A stretch of DNA of 64,000 nucleotides from an uncultured Rikenellaceae bacterium (lineage in GTDB: Bacteria > Bacteroidota > Bacteroidia > Bacteroidales > Rikenellaceae). The position numbers were made by a program, and so were the translations under genes. The notes beneath the pieces are model-generated. The model did no database searches. It was given only the letters and a program-made list of their open reading frames with translations, and was not told the origin of the DNA. The stretch is taken from assembly GCA_949287525.1 (NCBI GenBank), contig CASEGL010000004.1:1-64000 (forward strand), read 5' to 3'. Shown one piece after another: positions 25,399 through 34,199 of the stretch. Numbering within the stretch: the first letter of the stretch is position 1; every line of letters starts with the position of its first letter.

Positions 25399-25518
25399 TG
25401 TCTCCTCCTACGACTTGCGGCACCCGGTGATGCCGCCACCGACCGTCCCGAAGACGATCGGGTTAAAGGTAGCGATTTTTTTACTACTTTCGTGACAAAA
25501 AGCAACGCCACCGACCCC

Positions 25519-26034
25519 ATGAACACACTCGACATCATTCTGCTCGTACTGCTGGCACTGGCAGCGGTTTCGGGATGGCACAAAGGCATCATCGTCCAGG
25601 CCTGCGGCATCGCCGGCCTGCTGCTGGGCATCCTCTTCGCCTTGCGCTTCAGCCGGCGTGTGGGCGAATGGCTCCATGTCGGCGATGACTTCGCCCCCGT
25701 CCTGGGATTCATCCTGATCCTGATCGTCAGCATCCTCGTGCTGGCGCTCATCGGCTATCTGTTCAAGAAGGTCTTTCACCTGACCGGATTCGGCATCATC
25801 GACCGCATCGGAGGTCTCGCCTTGTGCGTCATCAAAATCGGCCTGCTGCTCACCGTGCTGGTCAATTTCTTCGCCCGCATGAACCGCACCTACGACTGGG
25901 TGCCGCAGCACGAAATCGACCAGTCGGTGGTCTACCGTCCCCTGCGGGACATGACGGCGGCCGTCTTCCCCTTCCTCATGGAGATCAAGGACAAGCTGCT
26001 CGAAGAGGACGACAATCAACCCCAACACGCATAA
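25519..26034 (+). CDS. CvpA family membrane protein
   Basis: The 171-residue protein has four hydrophobic segments (about 4-27, 29-50, 61-85 and 100-125) and the CvpA-type pattern LDIILLVLLALAAVSGWHKGIIVQACGIAGLLLGI. The E. coli homologue is needed for colicin V production; in general the family is a poorly understood inner-membrane protein. The upstream GTG at 25492 is less likely than ATG 25519, which starts the first helix. It is followed by rsgA after one base and is probably the first gene of this operon. Confidence 0.8.
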   Translation: MNTLDIILLVLLALAAVSGWHKGIIVQACGIAGLLLGILFALRFSRRVGEWLHVGDDFAPVLGFILILIVSILVLALIGYLFKKVFHLTGFGIIDRIGGLALCVIKIGLLLTVLVNFFARMNRTYDWVPQHEIDQSVVYRPLRDMTAAVFPFLMEIKDKLLEEDDNQPQHA

Positions 26035-26035
26035 C

Positions 26036-26965
26036 ATGGAGCAGGAACGGACAGGAACGGTCATCGAAAGCACCGGCAGCCACTACGTCATCCGCACCGA
26101 AGAGGGCGGCACGATCGAAATGCGGCTGCGGGGACGCATGCGGCTGCAGAACGGCCGCACGACCAACCCCGTGGCCGTGGGCGACGTGGTGCGCTACGAA
26201 CCCACCGCAGACGGCGGCGCGGCGGTCACCGCCGTCGAACCCCGCCGCAACTACCTGATCCGCCGCGCCTCGAACCTCTCCAAGGAGGCGCACGTCATCG
26301 CGGCCAACCTCGACCGCGCCTTCATCGTCGCCACGCTCTTCTCGCCAGTCACCAACACGGAGTTCATCGACCGTTTTCTGGTTACCTGCGAGGCATACGG
26401 CATTCCGGCCGGCATCATCCTGAACAAGCTCGACCTGGCCGCCGCGCAGCCCGAAGCGCTCGACGAGTTCGTCGCCATCTACGAGACGGCAGGCTACGAC
26501 GTGTACCCCGTATCGGCCACCGAAGGCACGGGCGTGGAGACGATCCGGCAGCTCACGGCCGAGGGAACGACCCTGCTGACGGGCAACTCCGGCGCCGGAA
26601 AATCGACGCTCATCAAAGCGCTGATCCCCGACGCCGAGGTGCGCATCGGACGCATTTCGGACGCCCACCACAAGGGCATGCACACCACCACCTTTGCCCG
26701 CATGTACCGGCTCCCTTCGGGCGGCGACCTGATCGACACCCCCGGCATCAAGGGCTTCGGCCTGGTGGACATCGCCACGAGCGAGGTGTTCCGCTACTTT
26801 CCGGAATTCATGCGCCGCGCCCCGCAGTGCCAGTACTACAACTGCACCCACACCCACGAACCCGGGTGTGCCGTCATACAAGCCGTCGAGGCGGGCGAAA
26901 TCGCCCCGCAACGCTATGTCAGTTACCTCAAATTGCTCGACGAAGATGGCAAATACCGCTCCTGA
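26036..26965 (+). CDS. rsgA: Small ribosomal subunit biogenesis GTPase RsgA
   Basis: The 309-residue protein shows the circularly permuted GTPase order typical of RsgA: an N-terminal OB-fold (about residues 1-70), G4 NKLD at 130-133, G1 GNSGAGKST at 183-191, a switch region DTPGIKGFG, and a C-terminal zinc-binding cluster (CQYYNCTHTHEPGC). It checks the 30S decoding site during late maturation and hydrolyses GTP. One base separates it from cvpA and its 3' end overlaps the next gene by 20 bp. Confidence 0.97.
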   Translation: MEQERTGTVIESTGSHYVIRTEEGGTIEMRLRGRMRLQNGRTTNPVAVGDVVRYEPTADGGAAVTAVEPRRNYLIRRASNLSKEAHVIAANLDRAFIVATLFSPVTNTEFIDRFLVTCEAYGIPAGIILNKLDLAAAQPEALDEFVAIYETAGYDVYPVSATEGTGVETIRQLTAEGTTLLTGNSGAGKSTLIKALIPDAEVRIGRISDAHHKGMHTTTFARMYRLPSGGDLIDTPGIKGFGLVDIATSEVFRYFPEFMRRAPQCQYYNCTHTHEPGCAVIQAVEAGEIAPQRYVSYLKLLDEDGKYRS

Positions 26966-27638
26966 TGCGCACGACGCGCAGTGGTACCGCGACCGGATCG
27001 ACTGCCTGTCGGGCTTCATGCTGCCCCAACGGTTCGAGACCCTGTGCCGCGTGGCCGGCCAGCGCACCCGCTGGATGACGGTCTGCACCGAAAACACCTT
27101 CCATCCGCAGAACGCCAGCGCCATCGTGCGCACCTGCGAGGCGTTCGGCATTCAGGACATCCATACGGTCGAGTCGCTCTGCCCCTTCAGTCCGAACCTC
27201 CACATCGTGCGCGGCACGGACAAGTGGATCGACCTGCACCGCCATGCCACGACGGCCGAAGCCATCGCCGCCCTGCGCGGGGCCGGCTACCGCATCGTGG
27301 CCACCACCCCCCACAGCGGCGACACGGCGCCCGAAGCGTTCGACGTCTCCGCAGCCCCCTTTGCCGTTGTCTTCGGCACGGAACACGCCGGCGTGAGCGA
27401 CGAGATGATCGCCGCTTCCGACGCCTTCATCCGTATCCCGATGTGCGGCTTCGTCGAAAGCCTCAACGTGTCGGCCTGCGCCTCGATCCTGCTCTACCAG
27501 CTCTCGCAGCGCCTGCGTACCGGTGACGCCCCGTGGCAGCTCGCCGAACCGGAACGGCTGCAGCTGCTCTTCCGCTGGCTGAAGGCCAGCATCGGCGACG
27601 CCGAGCGGATCCTGGCGCGCCGCTTTCCCCGTCCGTAA
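26946..27638 (+). CDS. trmH: SpoU/TrmH-family RNA 2'-O-methyltransferase
   Basis: The 230-residue protein has the SPOUT knot motifs: VTENTFHPQNASAIVRTCEAFG near the N-terminus (motif 1), VVFGTEHAGVS (motif 2) and RIPMCGFVESLNVSACASILLY (motif 3), with an N-terminal helix and C-terminal extension matching tRNA (guanosine-2'-O-)methyltransferase TrmH. The expected reaction is methylation of tRNA G18, but rRNA-modifying paralogues look similar. The start at 26946 overlaps rsgA by 20 bp and removes an unrelated N-terminal extension. Confidence 0.85.
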   Translation: MANTAPDAHDAQWYRDRIDCLSGFMLPQRFETLCRVAGQRTRWMTVCTENTFHPQNASAIVRTCEAFGIQDIHTVESLCPFSPNLHIVRGTDKWIDLHRHATTAEAIAALRGAGYRIVATTPHSGDTAPEAFDVSAAPFAVVFGTEHAGVSDEMIAASDAFIRIPMCGFVESLNVSACASILLYQLSQRLRTGDAPWQLAEPERLQLLFRWLKASIGDAERILARRFPRP

Positions 27639-27694
27639 CCGGCTCCGGAGCGTACCTTCATTTCCCGTTTTTGACCATTCTTACCCGATTGACC

Positions 27695-28948
27695 ATGAAA
27701 ACCGAAATCATTACCATAGGCGACGAAATCCTCATCGGACAGATCGTCGACACCAACTCGGCCTGGATTGCCGAGCAGCTCAACGCCGCAGGCTTCACCG
27801 TCATGCGCAAACTCTCCGTGGGCGACACCCGCGAGGCGATTCTTGATGCGCTGAACGGGGCGCTTGCCTCCTCCGACGCCGTCATCCTCACCGGCGGGCT
27901 GGGCCCGACCAAGGACGACATCACCAAAACGACCCTCGCCGAACGTTTCGGCGGCCGCATGGTGCGCGACGAGGCCACCTACATCCGCAACGAGCGCATC
28001 CTCACCGCCCGCGGCATCGACTACAACGACCTCAACAAGGGTCAGGCCATGGTTCCCGACACGGCCGTCGTCCTCCAGAACCTGCACGGCACCGCACCGG
28101 GCATGTGGTTCGAGACGGAGGGCAAGGTGGTCGTCTCGCTGCCGGGCGTGCCGTTCGAGATGAAGGAGCTGATGAGCGCCGAGGTGCTGCCCCGCCTGCT
28201 CGACCGCTTCGGCCGCCACCGGATCATCCACCGCACGGCCATCACCTTCGGGCTGGCCGAGTCGGTGCTGGCCGCCACGATCGCCCCGTGGGAGGAGGCG
28301 CTGCCCCCCACCCTGCACCTGGCCTATCTGCCCAGCCCCTCGCAGGTGCGCCTGCGCCTGTCGGCCTACGACGTAGGCGGCGACGAAGCGCAGGAGATCG
28401 AACGCCAGTTCCACCGGCTGGAGGAACTTATCCCCGACTATTTCATCGGCTACGGCGATGCCACGGTCTTCTCGGCTGCCGCACGCCTGCTCATATCGCA
28501 CGGCGCTACGCTGGCCATCGCCGAATCGTGTACCGGAGGCGCATTGAGTGCGGCCTTCACCGCCATGCCGGGAGCCTCGGAATACCTCATGGGAAGCGTC
28601 GTGTCGTACAGCAACGATGTCAAGTCACGCGTGCTGCGGGTATCCGACCATGATCTGAAACACCACGGCGCCGTCAGCGAAACCGTCGCCTGCCAGATGG
28701 CCGAAGGGGTTCGCCGCCTCTGCCGCACCGACTATGCGCTGGCCACGACCGGCATCGCGGGACCGACGGGCGGCTCGGAGGAGAAACCCGTCGGCACGGT
28801 ATGGATCGCCCTCGCCACGCCCGACGGCGTCTCGGCACGCCGCTTCGTATTCGGCCAGCTGCGGGCGCAGAACATCGAGCGCGCGACGGCCAATGCCGCC
28901 AACATGCTGCGCATCGCCCTCCTGCATGCAGACGCGCTGGACATCTAA
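27695..28948 (+). CDS. cinA: CinA-like protein (damage-inducible, nicotinamide-nucleotide related)
   Basis: The 417-residue protein has a molybdopterin-binding-like N-terminal domain (GDEILIGQIVDTNSAW, TGGLGPTKDDITK) and a C-terminal domain with ESCTGG, typical of the PncC nicotinamide-nucleotide amidohydrolase. Two-domain CinA proteins of this type couple ADP-ribose pyrophosphatase-like and NMN deamidase activities in NAD salvage. It follows trmH by 56 bp. The ATG at 27695 starts the family N-terminus. Confidence 0.92.
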   Translation: MKTEIITIGDEILIGQIVDTNSAWIAEQLNAAGFTVMRKLSVGDTREAILDALNGALASSDAVILTGGLGPTKDDITKTTLAERFGGRMVRDEATYIRNERILTARGIDYNDLNKGQAMVPDTAVVLQNLHGTAPGMWFETEGKVVVSLPGVPFEMKELMSAEVLPRLLDRFGRHRIIHRTAITFGLAESVLAATIAPWEEALPPTLHLAYLPSPSQVRLRLSAYDVGGDEAQEIERQFHRLEELIPDYFIGYGDATVFSAAARLLISHGATLAIAESCTGGALSAAFTAMPGASEYLMGSVVSYSNDVKSRVLRVSDHDLKHHGAVSETVACQMAEGVRRLCRTDYALATTGIAGPTGGSEEKPVGTVWIALATPDGVSARRFVFGQLRAQNIERATANAANMLRIALLHADALDI

Positions 28949-28972
28949 AAAATCGTTTAGCGCCGCAGACAA

Positions 28973-29003
28973 TTTGAAGTTTTGCAGAAAAAGCGTATAT
29001 TTG
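28973..29003 (+). promoter_or_regulatory. Promoter of rpmB-rpmG-DUF4295
   Basis: TTTG at 28973-28976, 19 bp, TATATTTG at 28996-29003: perfect match in sequence and spacing. The leader is about 43 nt. Confidence 0.88.
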
Positions 29004-29051
29004 CGGGCTTTATATGCGAAATAGAGCCTAACGAAATTTATACACAACAAG

Positions 29052-29285
29052 ATGAAAGCTTGCGAAATCACCGGAAAAACCGCCGTAACCGGAAACAACG
29101 TTTCCCACTCGGTGCGCCGCACGAAACGCAGATTCAATCCGAATTTGAAGACGAAGCGTTTCTGGCTGGAGGAGGAAGGCCGTTGGATCACGCTGAAAGT
29201 GACCGCCGCCGGAATCAAAACGATTAACAAAAAAGGCCTCTCGGCAGCCCTCAGGGAAGCCAAAGCCCCCAAGAACGTTTACTAA
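29052..29285 (+). CDS. rpmB: 50S ribosomal protein L28
   Basis: The 77-residue basic protein starts MKACEITGKTAVTGNNVSHS and continues with the RRTKRRFNPNLKTKRFW block, the L28 signature. First gene of a compact ribosomal operon with rpmG 13 bp downstream. Confidence 0.97.
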   Translation: MKACEITGKTAVTGNNVSHSVRRTKRRFNPNLKTKRFWLEEEGRWITLKVTAAGIKTINKKGLSAALREAKAPKNVY

Positions 29286-29298
29286 ACAGGACTGAACA

Positions 29299-29487
29299 AT
29301 GGCAAAGAAAGGAAAAGGCAACCGCGTACAGGTAATCCTGGAATGCACGGAGCAGAAAGAGAGCGGCGTACCGGGCATGTCGCGGTACATCACTACCAAA
29401 AACAAAAAGAACACGCCCGACAGATTGGAGCGCAAGAAATACAACCCCTATCTGAAACGCGTAACGGTACACAGAGAAATTAAATAA
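29299..29487 (+). CDS. rpmG: 50S ribosomal protein L33
   Basis: The 62-residue protein starts [20 protein letters not shown] and has the [21 protein letters not shown] block of L33. It lacks the CxxC pairs of the zinc-binding form: a single Cys is present. Confidence 0.96.
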   Translation: MAKKGKGNRVQVILECTEQKESGVPGMSRYITTKNKKNTPDRLERKKYNPYLKRVTVHREIK

Positions 29488-29498
29488 GCTGACAGACC

Positions 29499-29657
29499 AT
29501 GGCAAAGAAAGTAGTCGCAACCCTGAAAACCGGTACGGGCAAGAACTTTACCAAAGTGATCAAGATGGTAAAATCCGAGAAAACGGGTGCTTACGCATTC
29601 AAATCGGATATCGTACCGAACGAGCAGATCAAAGACTTCTTCGCAAACAAGAAATAA
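29499..29657 (+). CDS. DUF4295 small ribosome-associated protein
   Basis: A 52-residue basic protein starting MAKKVVATLKTGTGKNFTKV, ending FFANKK, 11 bp after rpmG. It matches the Bacteroidetes-specific DUF4295 family, nearly always next to rpmG. A ribosomal protein found only in this phylum has been reported in cryo-EM work on Flavobacterium; I believe this family is the match but cannot confirm it here. Very basic, consistent with rRNA binding. Confidence 0.88.
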   Translation: MAKKVVATLKTGTGKNFTKVIKMVKSEKTGAYAFKSDIVPNEQIKDFFANKK

Positions 29658-29694
29658 GCAGCGAGGAGTTTTGTGACGTGCTTCGCGCACGCAC

Positions 29695-29731
29695 AAAAAG
29701 CGCGGCATCCATCATGGAAGCCGCGCTTTTT
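29695..29731 (+). terminator. Terminator of the rpmB operon
   Basis: A 12-bp perfect inverted repeat (29695-29706 with 29720-29731), A-rich before and T-rich after. Confidence 0.9.
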
Positions 29732-29846
29732 GTATTGGCCGCACACCCTGCCGGATGCCCGTGCCGCCCCATGCTCTCCTGGCAGGTGCCGCTTCACTTC
29801 CTCCCCCCGCAGCGCAAACGGAATAGCCGGCTTCCGGACTGCCCAC

Positions 29847-29885
29847 AAAAAAGGAGGGGTATCCGCCAGTCGGACGCCCCTCCCC
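29847..29885 (-). terminator. Terminator of the eight-TM membrane protein
   Basis: A 7-bp GC stem (29853-29859 with 29877-29883) with a run of six T on the minus strand, 20 bp past the stop. Between this and 29731 nothing else is seen. Confidence 0.75.
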
Positions 29886-29904
29886 GTTTCTTCCGGATGC
29901 CGCC

Positions 29905-30807
29905 TTACCGCTTCGGCTCGGACGTCTCGCCGTCGCGGCGGTTCCGGTGTCTGCGATAGGCCATGACCCACAGGTAGATGGCCAGCACCACGAACGCGCC
30001 CAGCACGGTGAACATCTCGGTCTCATGCTCCAGCGGAGCCACCCAGATCTCGCTGAAGAAATTGAGGCGTCCCAGGATCTCGACGGGCACCCACACGATG
30101 ACGACCGTAGCGATCGCCGTTCGTATATTCGCGCCCCACGCGCTCAGCCGCAGCTGGCGTTTGAAAATGAAGATCGCGCCGATCAGGCAGCCGATTCCCA
30201 GCAGGATGGTGACGGGATGATGGTCGCCGAGGAAATGATCGTCATAACAAAACATCAGAGCCAGATAGCAGGTCCACATCAGCATGTTCAGCTCCATGAA
30301 GGTGACGATCGACGTGTGGCGGGTCATCGGCCGCGCCACGATCTCCGCCTTGCGCCCGCGGAACAACACCTTCTGCCACCAGTTGATGAAATTGCAGCCG
30401 GTCTGCACGCTGAAGAGGTAGAGCAGCATGAACATCGCCCAAAAGCCGAACGAAGCGGGCAGGATGAGGTATTCGGGACGGGTAACCACTTCGCCGTCCA
30501 CGATCAGCGGCTGCACGCCGAACCGGTTGGCGTAATACATGAACAGGAACTCGACCCAGCCCGTCCAGAAAAGCAGGCCGCCGAAGAGTCCCCACAGGGT
30601 CTGTTTCGTATCGCCTTTGACAAACACCCCGACGACCACCATCAGCACGCCCACGGCCCCCATCGCGAAGGCAGCATAGTGGAGTGCCGTCGGATTCAGC
30701 CAATGTTCCATCAGAATCATGAGCGCATGTCCCAGCGGCATCATGAACAGCACCAGCAGAAACGAAGCGATCGACTTCCACCAGTTTTTCGTTTGCACAG
30801 TTGCCAT
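29905..30807 (-). CDS. Eight-TM membrane protein of unknown function
   Basis: A 300-residue protein with about eight hydrophobic segments, no signal peptide, and Trp-rich loops such as FWTGWVEFLFMYYANRFG and NFINWWQKV. A conserved-looking His/Cys-bearing patch (CYDDHFLGDHHP) lies between segments five and six. I do not recognise a named family. It is the last of four genes on this strand, separated by 52 bp from the DUF4435 gene, with a weak -7 box (TATTGTTG at 30828-30835, minus) of its own. Confidence 0.75.
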   Translation of the reverse strand: MATVQTKNWWKSIASFLLVLFMMPLGHALMILMEHWLNPTALHYAAFAMGAVGVLMVVVGVFVKGDTKQTLWGLFGGLLFWTGWVEFLFMYYANRFGVQPLIVDGEVVTRPEYLILPASFGFWAMFMLLYLFSVQTGCNFINWWQKVLFRGRKAEIVARPMTRHTSIVTFMELNMLMWTCYLALMFCYDDHFLGDHHPVTILLGIGCLIGAIFIFKRQLRLSAWGANIRTAIATVVIVWVPVEILGRLNFFSEIWVAPLEHETEMFTVLGAFVVLAIYLWVMAYRRHRNRRDGETSEPKR

Positions 30808-30859
30808 ACTCCGTATATTTTAAGGTTCAACAATACGCATGTCCGGACGTCCCGCCCGC

Positions 30860-31927
30860 TCACCGCACGCCCCGCAGCGAGGAGAGGTAGCGCTCGATGT
30901 CGCCCTTCAACTTGCGGTACAGGAAGCAATCCTTGTAGTTCTCATTGAACTGCAGCACGTCACGCACATCCTGCAGGGCATTGTTGTAGTTGCTCTGCTC
31001 GTTCACCAGTGCCACGCCGTGGCGGTCGGAACCGTTGATGCGGGCAATGGACATGTTGCGCAGCCGGCCGCACACCGCATCCACCACCGGCATCACGACG
31101 TTGTCCAGCAGCGTATGCCCCTGCATGAAAAGATAGGTGTTCTCCGGCCGCACCCCCCGCTCGGCGAGCGTCCGCTCGAATGCGGGAAACTGCGCCTCCA
31201 CCTCGGGATGCTGCTCGTGCAGCGTCCGCAGGCGGCGCTCCACATGTTTCGCGAGCCATTCCAGCGTGTCGGCACCGTTCTTCTCCACCTCCAGATAGTT
31301 GAGCTTCACGCTGCTCTTGAAATCGACCAGCGTGAAGATACGCGGCGTATCGATCTGTGCCGAGTAGGCGTACCAGACAAACAGCGGATAGATCGTTTGG
31401 GAATACTCCCCGAAGAAACGCTCGAAGTCGAAGATCTTGGTATCGTTCTTGGTCGCCTTCACGCAGATGTTGTGCAGCGAGGGGGCATAGCACTGATAAT
31501 TTTCGGTGGCATAGGCGTAGGTATGGAAGATGTTGGGCGTCCCGTTGATCCGGCGCGAGGCCTCGGTCTGATCGGCAAACAGGTAGTCGAAGTCGCTGTC
31601 CACACACAGGATCGTATCCCGGTCGCCGTTGTCGGCCATGCCGAGTACCACCTTCTTACCCTTGGCCAGATCGTCGCGCAGCGGCACCGAAATCTCGAAG
31701 GTGAAGTGTTCCGACTCGTAGTCGTCGAACACGCCGCGCCAGAAAGCCACATCCTCGTAACCCTCGACATACACCCGGATCAACCGGCACCCCTTCTCCG
31801 GCGGCACCCGTTCGATCTCGCCCGTTTCGCCCTGCATGTTCCGTTCGCCGTCGTGTCGGTAGACCCGTTCGCGCTGACGGCGCGCACGGCTCACCCTTTT
31901 GGCATGATTGCGCTTGTTTCCTCCCAT
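30860..31927 (-). CDS. DUF4435 (TOPRIM-like) protein
   Basis: The 355-residue protein starts with about 45 basic and polar residues, then YVEGYEDVAFWRGVFDDY with Glu55, and later CVDSDFDYL with Asp110, Asp112 and Asp114: the TOPRIM metal-site pattern of DUF4435, a domain related to OLD-family nucleases. In other genomes DUF4435 often accompanies an ABC-type or AAA ATPase in defence loci; here no ATPase is adjacent, only a LuxE-like gene and a membrane protein. A second ATG at codon 31 is an alternative start. Nuclease activity is inference. Confidence 0.7.
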   Translation of the reverse strand: MGGNKRNHAKRVSRARRQRERVYRHDGERNMQGETGEIERVPPEKGCRLIRVYVEGYEDVAFWRGVFDDYESEHFTFEISVPLRDDLAKGKKVVLGMADNGDRDTILCVDSDFDYLFADQTEASRRINGTPNIFHTYAYATENYQCYAPSLHNICVKATKNDTKIFDFERFFGEYSQTIYPLFVWYAYSAQIDTPRIFTLVDFKSSVKLNYLEVEKNGADTLEWLAKHVERRLRTLHEQHPEVEAQFPAFERTLAERGVRPENTYLFMQGHTLLDNVVMPVVDAVCGRLRNMSIARINGSDRHGVALVNEQSNYNNALQDVRDVLQFNENYKDCFLYRKLKGDIERYLSSLRGVR

Positions 31928-31946
31928 CGTTTCTCGATTTGTTTAC

Positions 31947-31954
31947 TAAGATAC
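31947..31954 (-). promoter_or_regulatory. Possible -7 box of the DUF4435 gene
   Basis: On the minus strand TATCTTAG, seven of eight consensus bases, 20 bp before the start codon. Confidence 0.35.
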
Positions 31955-32016
31955 GCAACAACAGCCGATTTCGTATGCTTCCGCCCGCCAAAAAACGCCG
32001 CCGAATCGCACCGCCG

Positions 32017-32979
32017 TCACTCCACCAGCAGGTTGCAGCCACGCGTCTGGGTGCGGTCCATGCGCCCCAGCAGCGAGAAAGAGCCGTCCTCGTGACAGAT
32101 GCCCGCATCCTGCGTCTCGATGAAGGCGCACGAGTGGAGGTTGGCCAGGTCGATGATGTTCACACCGCCCCGCCGGCCGCATCCCAGCCGCTCGAAGGGA
32201 TCGTTGAAGTCGCGCACCCCGACCCGCATCCATGCCGGCGTGCGGAAAATGCCGTCGCCCGCCGAATAGGCCTGCGAGGTCAGTTCGGCCATGCCGTACT
32301 CCGAGTGGATCTTTTCCACCCCGAAAGCCTTGCAGAGCATGGCATGGAACTCCTCCTTAGGCAGCTCGGCGCGCCGCCCCTTCATGCCGCCCGTCTCCAT
32401 GACCACCGTGTCGGTCAGCTTCGGCGCGAAGCCCTCGGCCAGATCGAGCAGCGCATAGCTCACGCCGAGCAGGATCTTGCGCTTCGGATCGGCCGCCATG
32501 CGCTCCAGCAGCCCCTTGTGGTCATCGAGGAAGAAACCTCCGCCGCCGCTGCGGATCAGGTCGTCGGCCATCCACACGAGCGACGATCCCTCCCGCTCCA
32601 GATAACAGGGCAGCAGGGCGTAGAAGGCCCACCCCTCCGGATCGCCGTAGAACTGCGCGAAGGCGGCGCGCAGCGTCCGGCGGTAGTTCTCCAGCCGCTG
32701 CACATAGTGGCGCGAGGGGGTGTCGCCGCCGGTCGTGCTGCTCGTGAAGACGATCTCCGGCTCGGTGTCGGCACAATAGACCTTGCGGCTCTTGAACAGT
32801 TCGATCGGCAGGAAGGGGATATCGTCCACCGACAGCACCTCGTCCGGCGCTACGCCGATGGCAGCCAGATAGTCGCGGTAGGGCGCGCACGCACGGGCCT
32901 GAAAGGCAAAAACATCCAAGGCCGCCTTTTCAAAAGCGGCCTCGGAATCAATATGCAATATGTCGTCTATGGTCAGCAT
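32017..32979 (-). CDS. LuxE/acyl-protein synthetase-like protein
   Basis: The 320-residue protein matches the LuxE-type acyl-protein synthetase/acyltransferase family: FTSSTTGGDTPSRHYV (an adenylate-forming-like phosphate loop), ALLPCYLEREGSSLVWM, METGGMKGRRAELPKEEFH and SEYGMAELTSQAYS, which recalls the YGxTE motif. In bioluminescence LuxE activates fatty acids; members outside lux operons sit in surface-polysaccharide or unknown pathways. It lies between trxB and DUF4435 with gaps of 63 and 89 bp. Confidence 0.82.
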   Translation of the reverse strand: MLTIDDILHIDSEAAFEKAALDVFAFQARACAPYRDYLAAIGVAPDEVLSVDDIPFLPIELFKSRKVYCADTEPEIVFTSSTTGGDTPSRHYVQRLENYRRTLRAAFAQFYGDPEGWAFYALLPCYLEREGSSLVWMADDLIRSGGGGFFLDDHKGLLERMAADPKRKILLGVSYALLDLAEGFAPKLTDTVVMETGGMKGRRAELPKEEFHAMLCKAFGVEKIHSEYGMAELTSQAYSAGDGIFRTPAWMRVGVRDFNDPFERLGCGRRGGVNIIDLANLHSCAFIETQDAGICHEDGSFSLLGRMDRTQTRGCNLLVE

Positions 32980-33042
32980 ACAGTTTGTTTGATGGGACGA
33001 GACGGCTGCCGCGTCCCGTGTGCAATGACCATCCGCACCGGA

Positions 33043-33969
33043 CTACTCGCCCAGGCGCAGGAAGTGTTCGCAATCCATGGCCGCCATGCAACCGCTGCCG
33101 GCTGCCACGATGCCCTGACGGTAGTGCGGGTCGCGCACGTCGCCTGCGGCGAACACGCCCTTCACGCTAGTGCAGCTCGAATCGGGTTTCGTCACGATGT
33201 AGCCCTCCTCGTTCAGTTCCAGTTTGCCCTTGAACACGTCCGTGTTGGGTTTGTGGCCGATGGCCAGGAAGAAGCCCGTAATGTCGATCTTGCGGGTCGA
33301 GCCGTCCTTCTTGACGAGCTGTGCGCCGGTTACGCCGCTCTCGTCGCCGAGTACCTCCTGCGTCTGGTACTCGAAGAGTATCTCGATCTTCGGGTTCTCG
33401 AACACACGCTGCTGCATGATATGCGAAGCGCGGAGTTCGTTGCGGCGCACGATCATATAGACCTTGTTGCAGATGCCGGCCAGGTAGCTGGCCTCCTCGC
33501 ATGCGGTGTCGCCACCGCCCACTACGGCCACATCCTGACCGCGATAGAAGAAACCGTCGCACGTGGCGCAGGCGCTGACGCCCATGCCGCGGAACTTATG
33601 CTCAGACTCCAGACCCAGATATTTGGCCGAAGCACCCGTCGCCACGATCAGCGCGTCGGCTTCGATCTGCGTCGAACCGTCGATCGTCACCACGAAGGGG
33701 CGTACGTCGAGATTGACGTCGGTCACGATGCCGCGGCGGATGTCGGCGTGGAACCGCTCGGCCTGTTTGCGCAGATCCTCCATCAGCTGGGTACCCTGCA
33801 CGCCCTCCGGATAGCCGGGGAAGTTTTCGATCTCGGTAGTCGTCGTCAGCTGGCCGCCCGACAACATTCCCTCGTACAGAACGGGATTCAGGTTGGCACG
33901 ACCCGTATAGATGGCTGCCGTATAACCGGCAGGACCGCTGCCCACGATGAGGCATTTCACTCTTTCCAT
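33043..33969 (-). CDS. trxB: Thioredoxin-disulfide reductase
   Basis: The 308-residue flavoprotein has an FAD-binding GSGPAGYTAAIYTGRA motif at the N-terminus, the redox-active ACATCDG site with Cys134 and Cys137, a second dinucleotide motif VVGGGDTACEEA for NADPH, and a C-terminal GVFAAGDVRD. It transfers electrons from NADPH to thioredoxin in the cytoplasm. It has its own -7 box and is divergent from the protease operon. Confidence 0.97.
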   Translation of the reverse strand: MERVKCLIVGSGPAGYTAAIYTGRANLNPVLYEGMLSGGQLTTTTEIENFPGYPEGVQGTQLMEDLRKQAERFHADIRRGIVTDVNLDVRPFVVTIDGSTQIEADALIVATGASAKYLGLESEHKFRGMGVSACATCDGFFYRGQDVAVVGGGDTACEEASYLAGICNKVYMIVRRNELRASHIMQQRVFENPKIEILFEYQTQEVLGDESGVTGAQLVKKDGSTRKIDITGFFLAIGHKPNTDVFKGKLELNEEGYIVTKPDSSCTSVKGVFAAGDVRDPHYRQGIVAAGSGCMAAMDCEHFLRLGE

Positions 33970-34014
33970 AACGTATATGTTTTGTTCTTAACTTTTTCGC
34001 ATTGCTGCTACCTG

Positions 34015-34022
34015 CAAAGATA
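34015..34022 (-). promoter_or_regulatory. -7 box of the trxB promoter
   Basis: TATCTTTG on the minus strand, 45 bp before the ATG. Divergent from the promoter at 34122. Confidence 0.6.
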
Positions 34023-34121
34023 CGGAATCTGCAGCGAATAACGGCCATTGCCGCCACAATTTAAGTTGCACCGGCGCACCAGACGCGACCGCAGCAAAAA
34101 AACCGGACAGCATACATGTTA

Positions 34122-34152
34122 TTGGAAACTATCAGACGATGTTGTATATTTG
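34122..34152 (+). promoter_or_regulatory. Promoter of the chaperone-like/protease/lipoprotein operon
   Basis: TTGG at 34122-34125 (one mismatch to TTTG), 19 bp, TATATTTG at 34145-34152; 48 bp before the first ATG. Confidence 0.7.
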
Positions 34153-34199
34153 ATAAACCAATCTGCTGCCGTTTCCGACAGCACCGCCAACCATTGACC

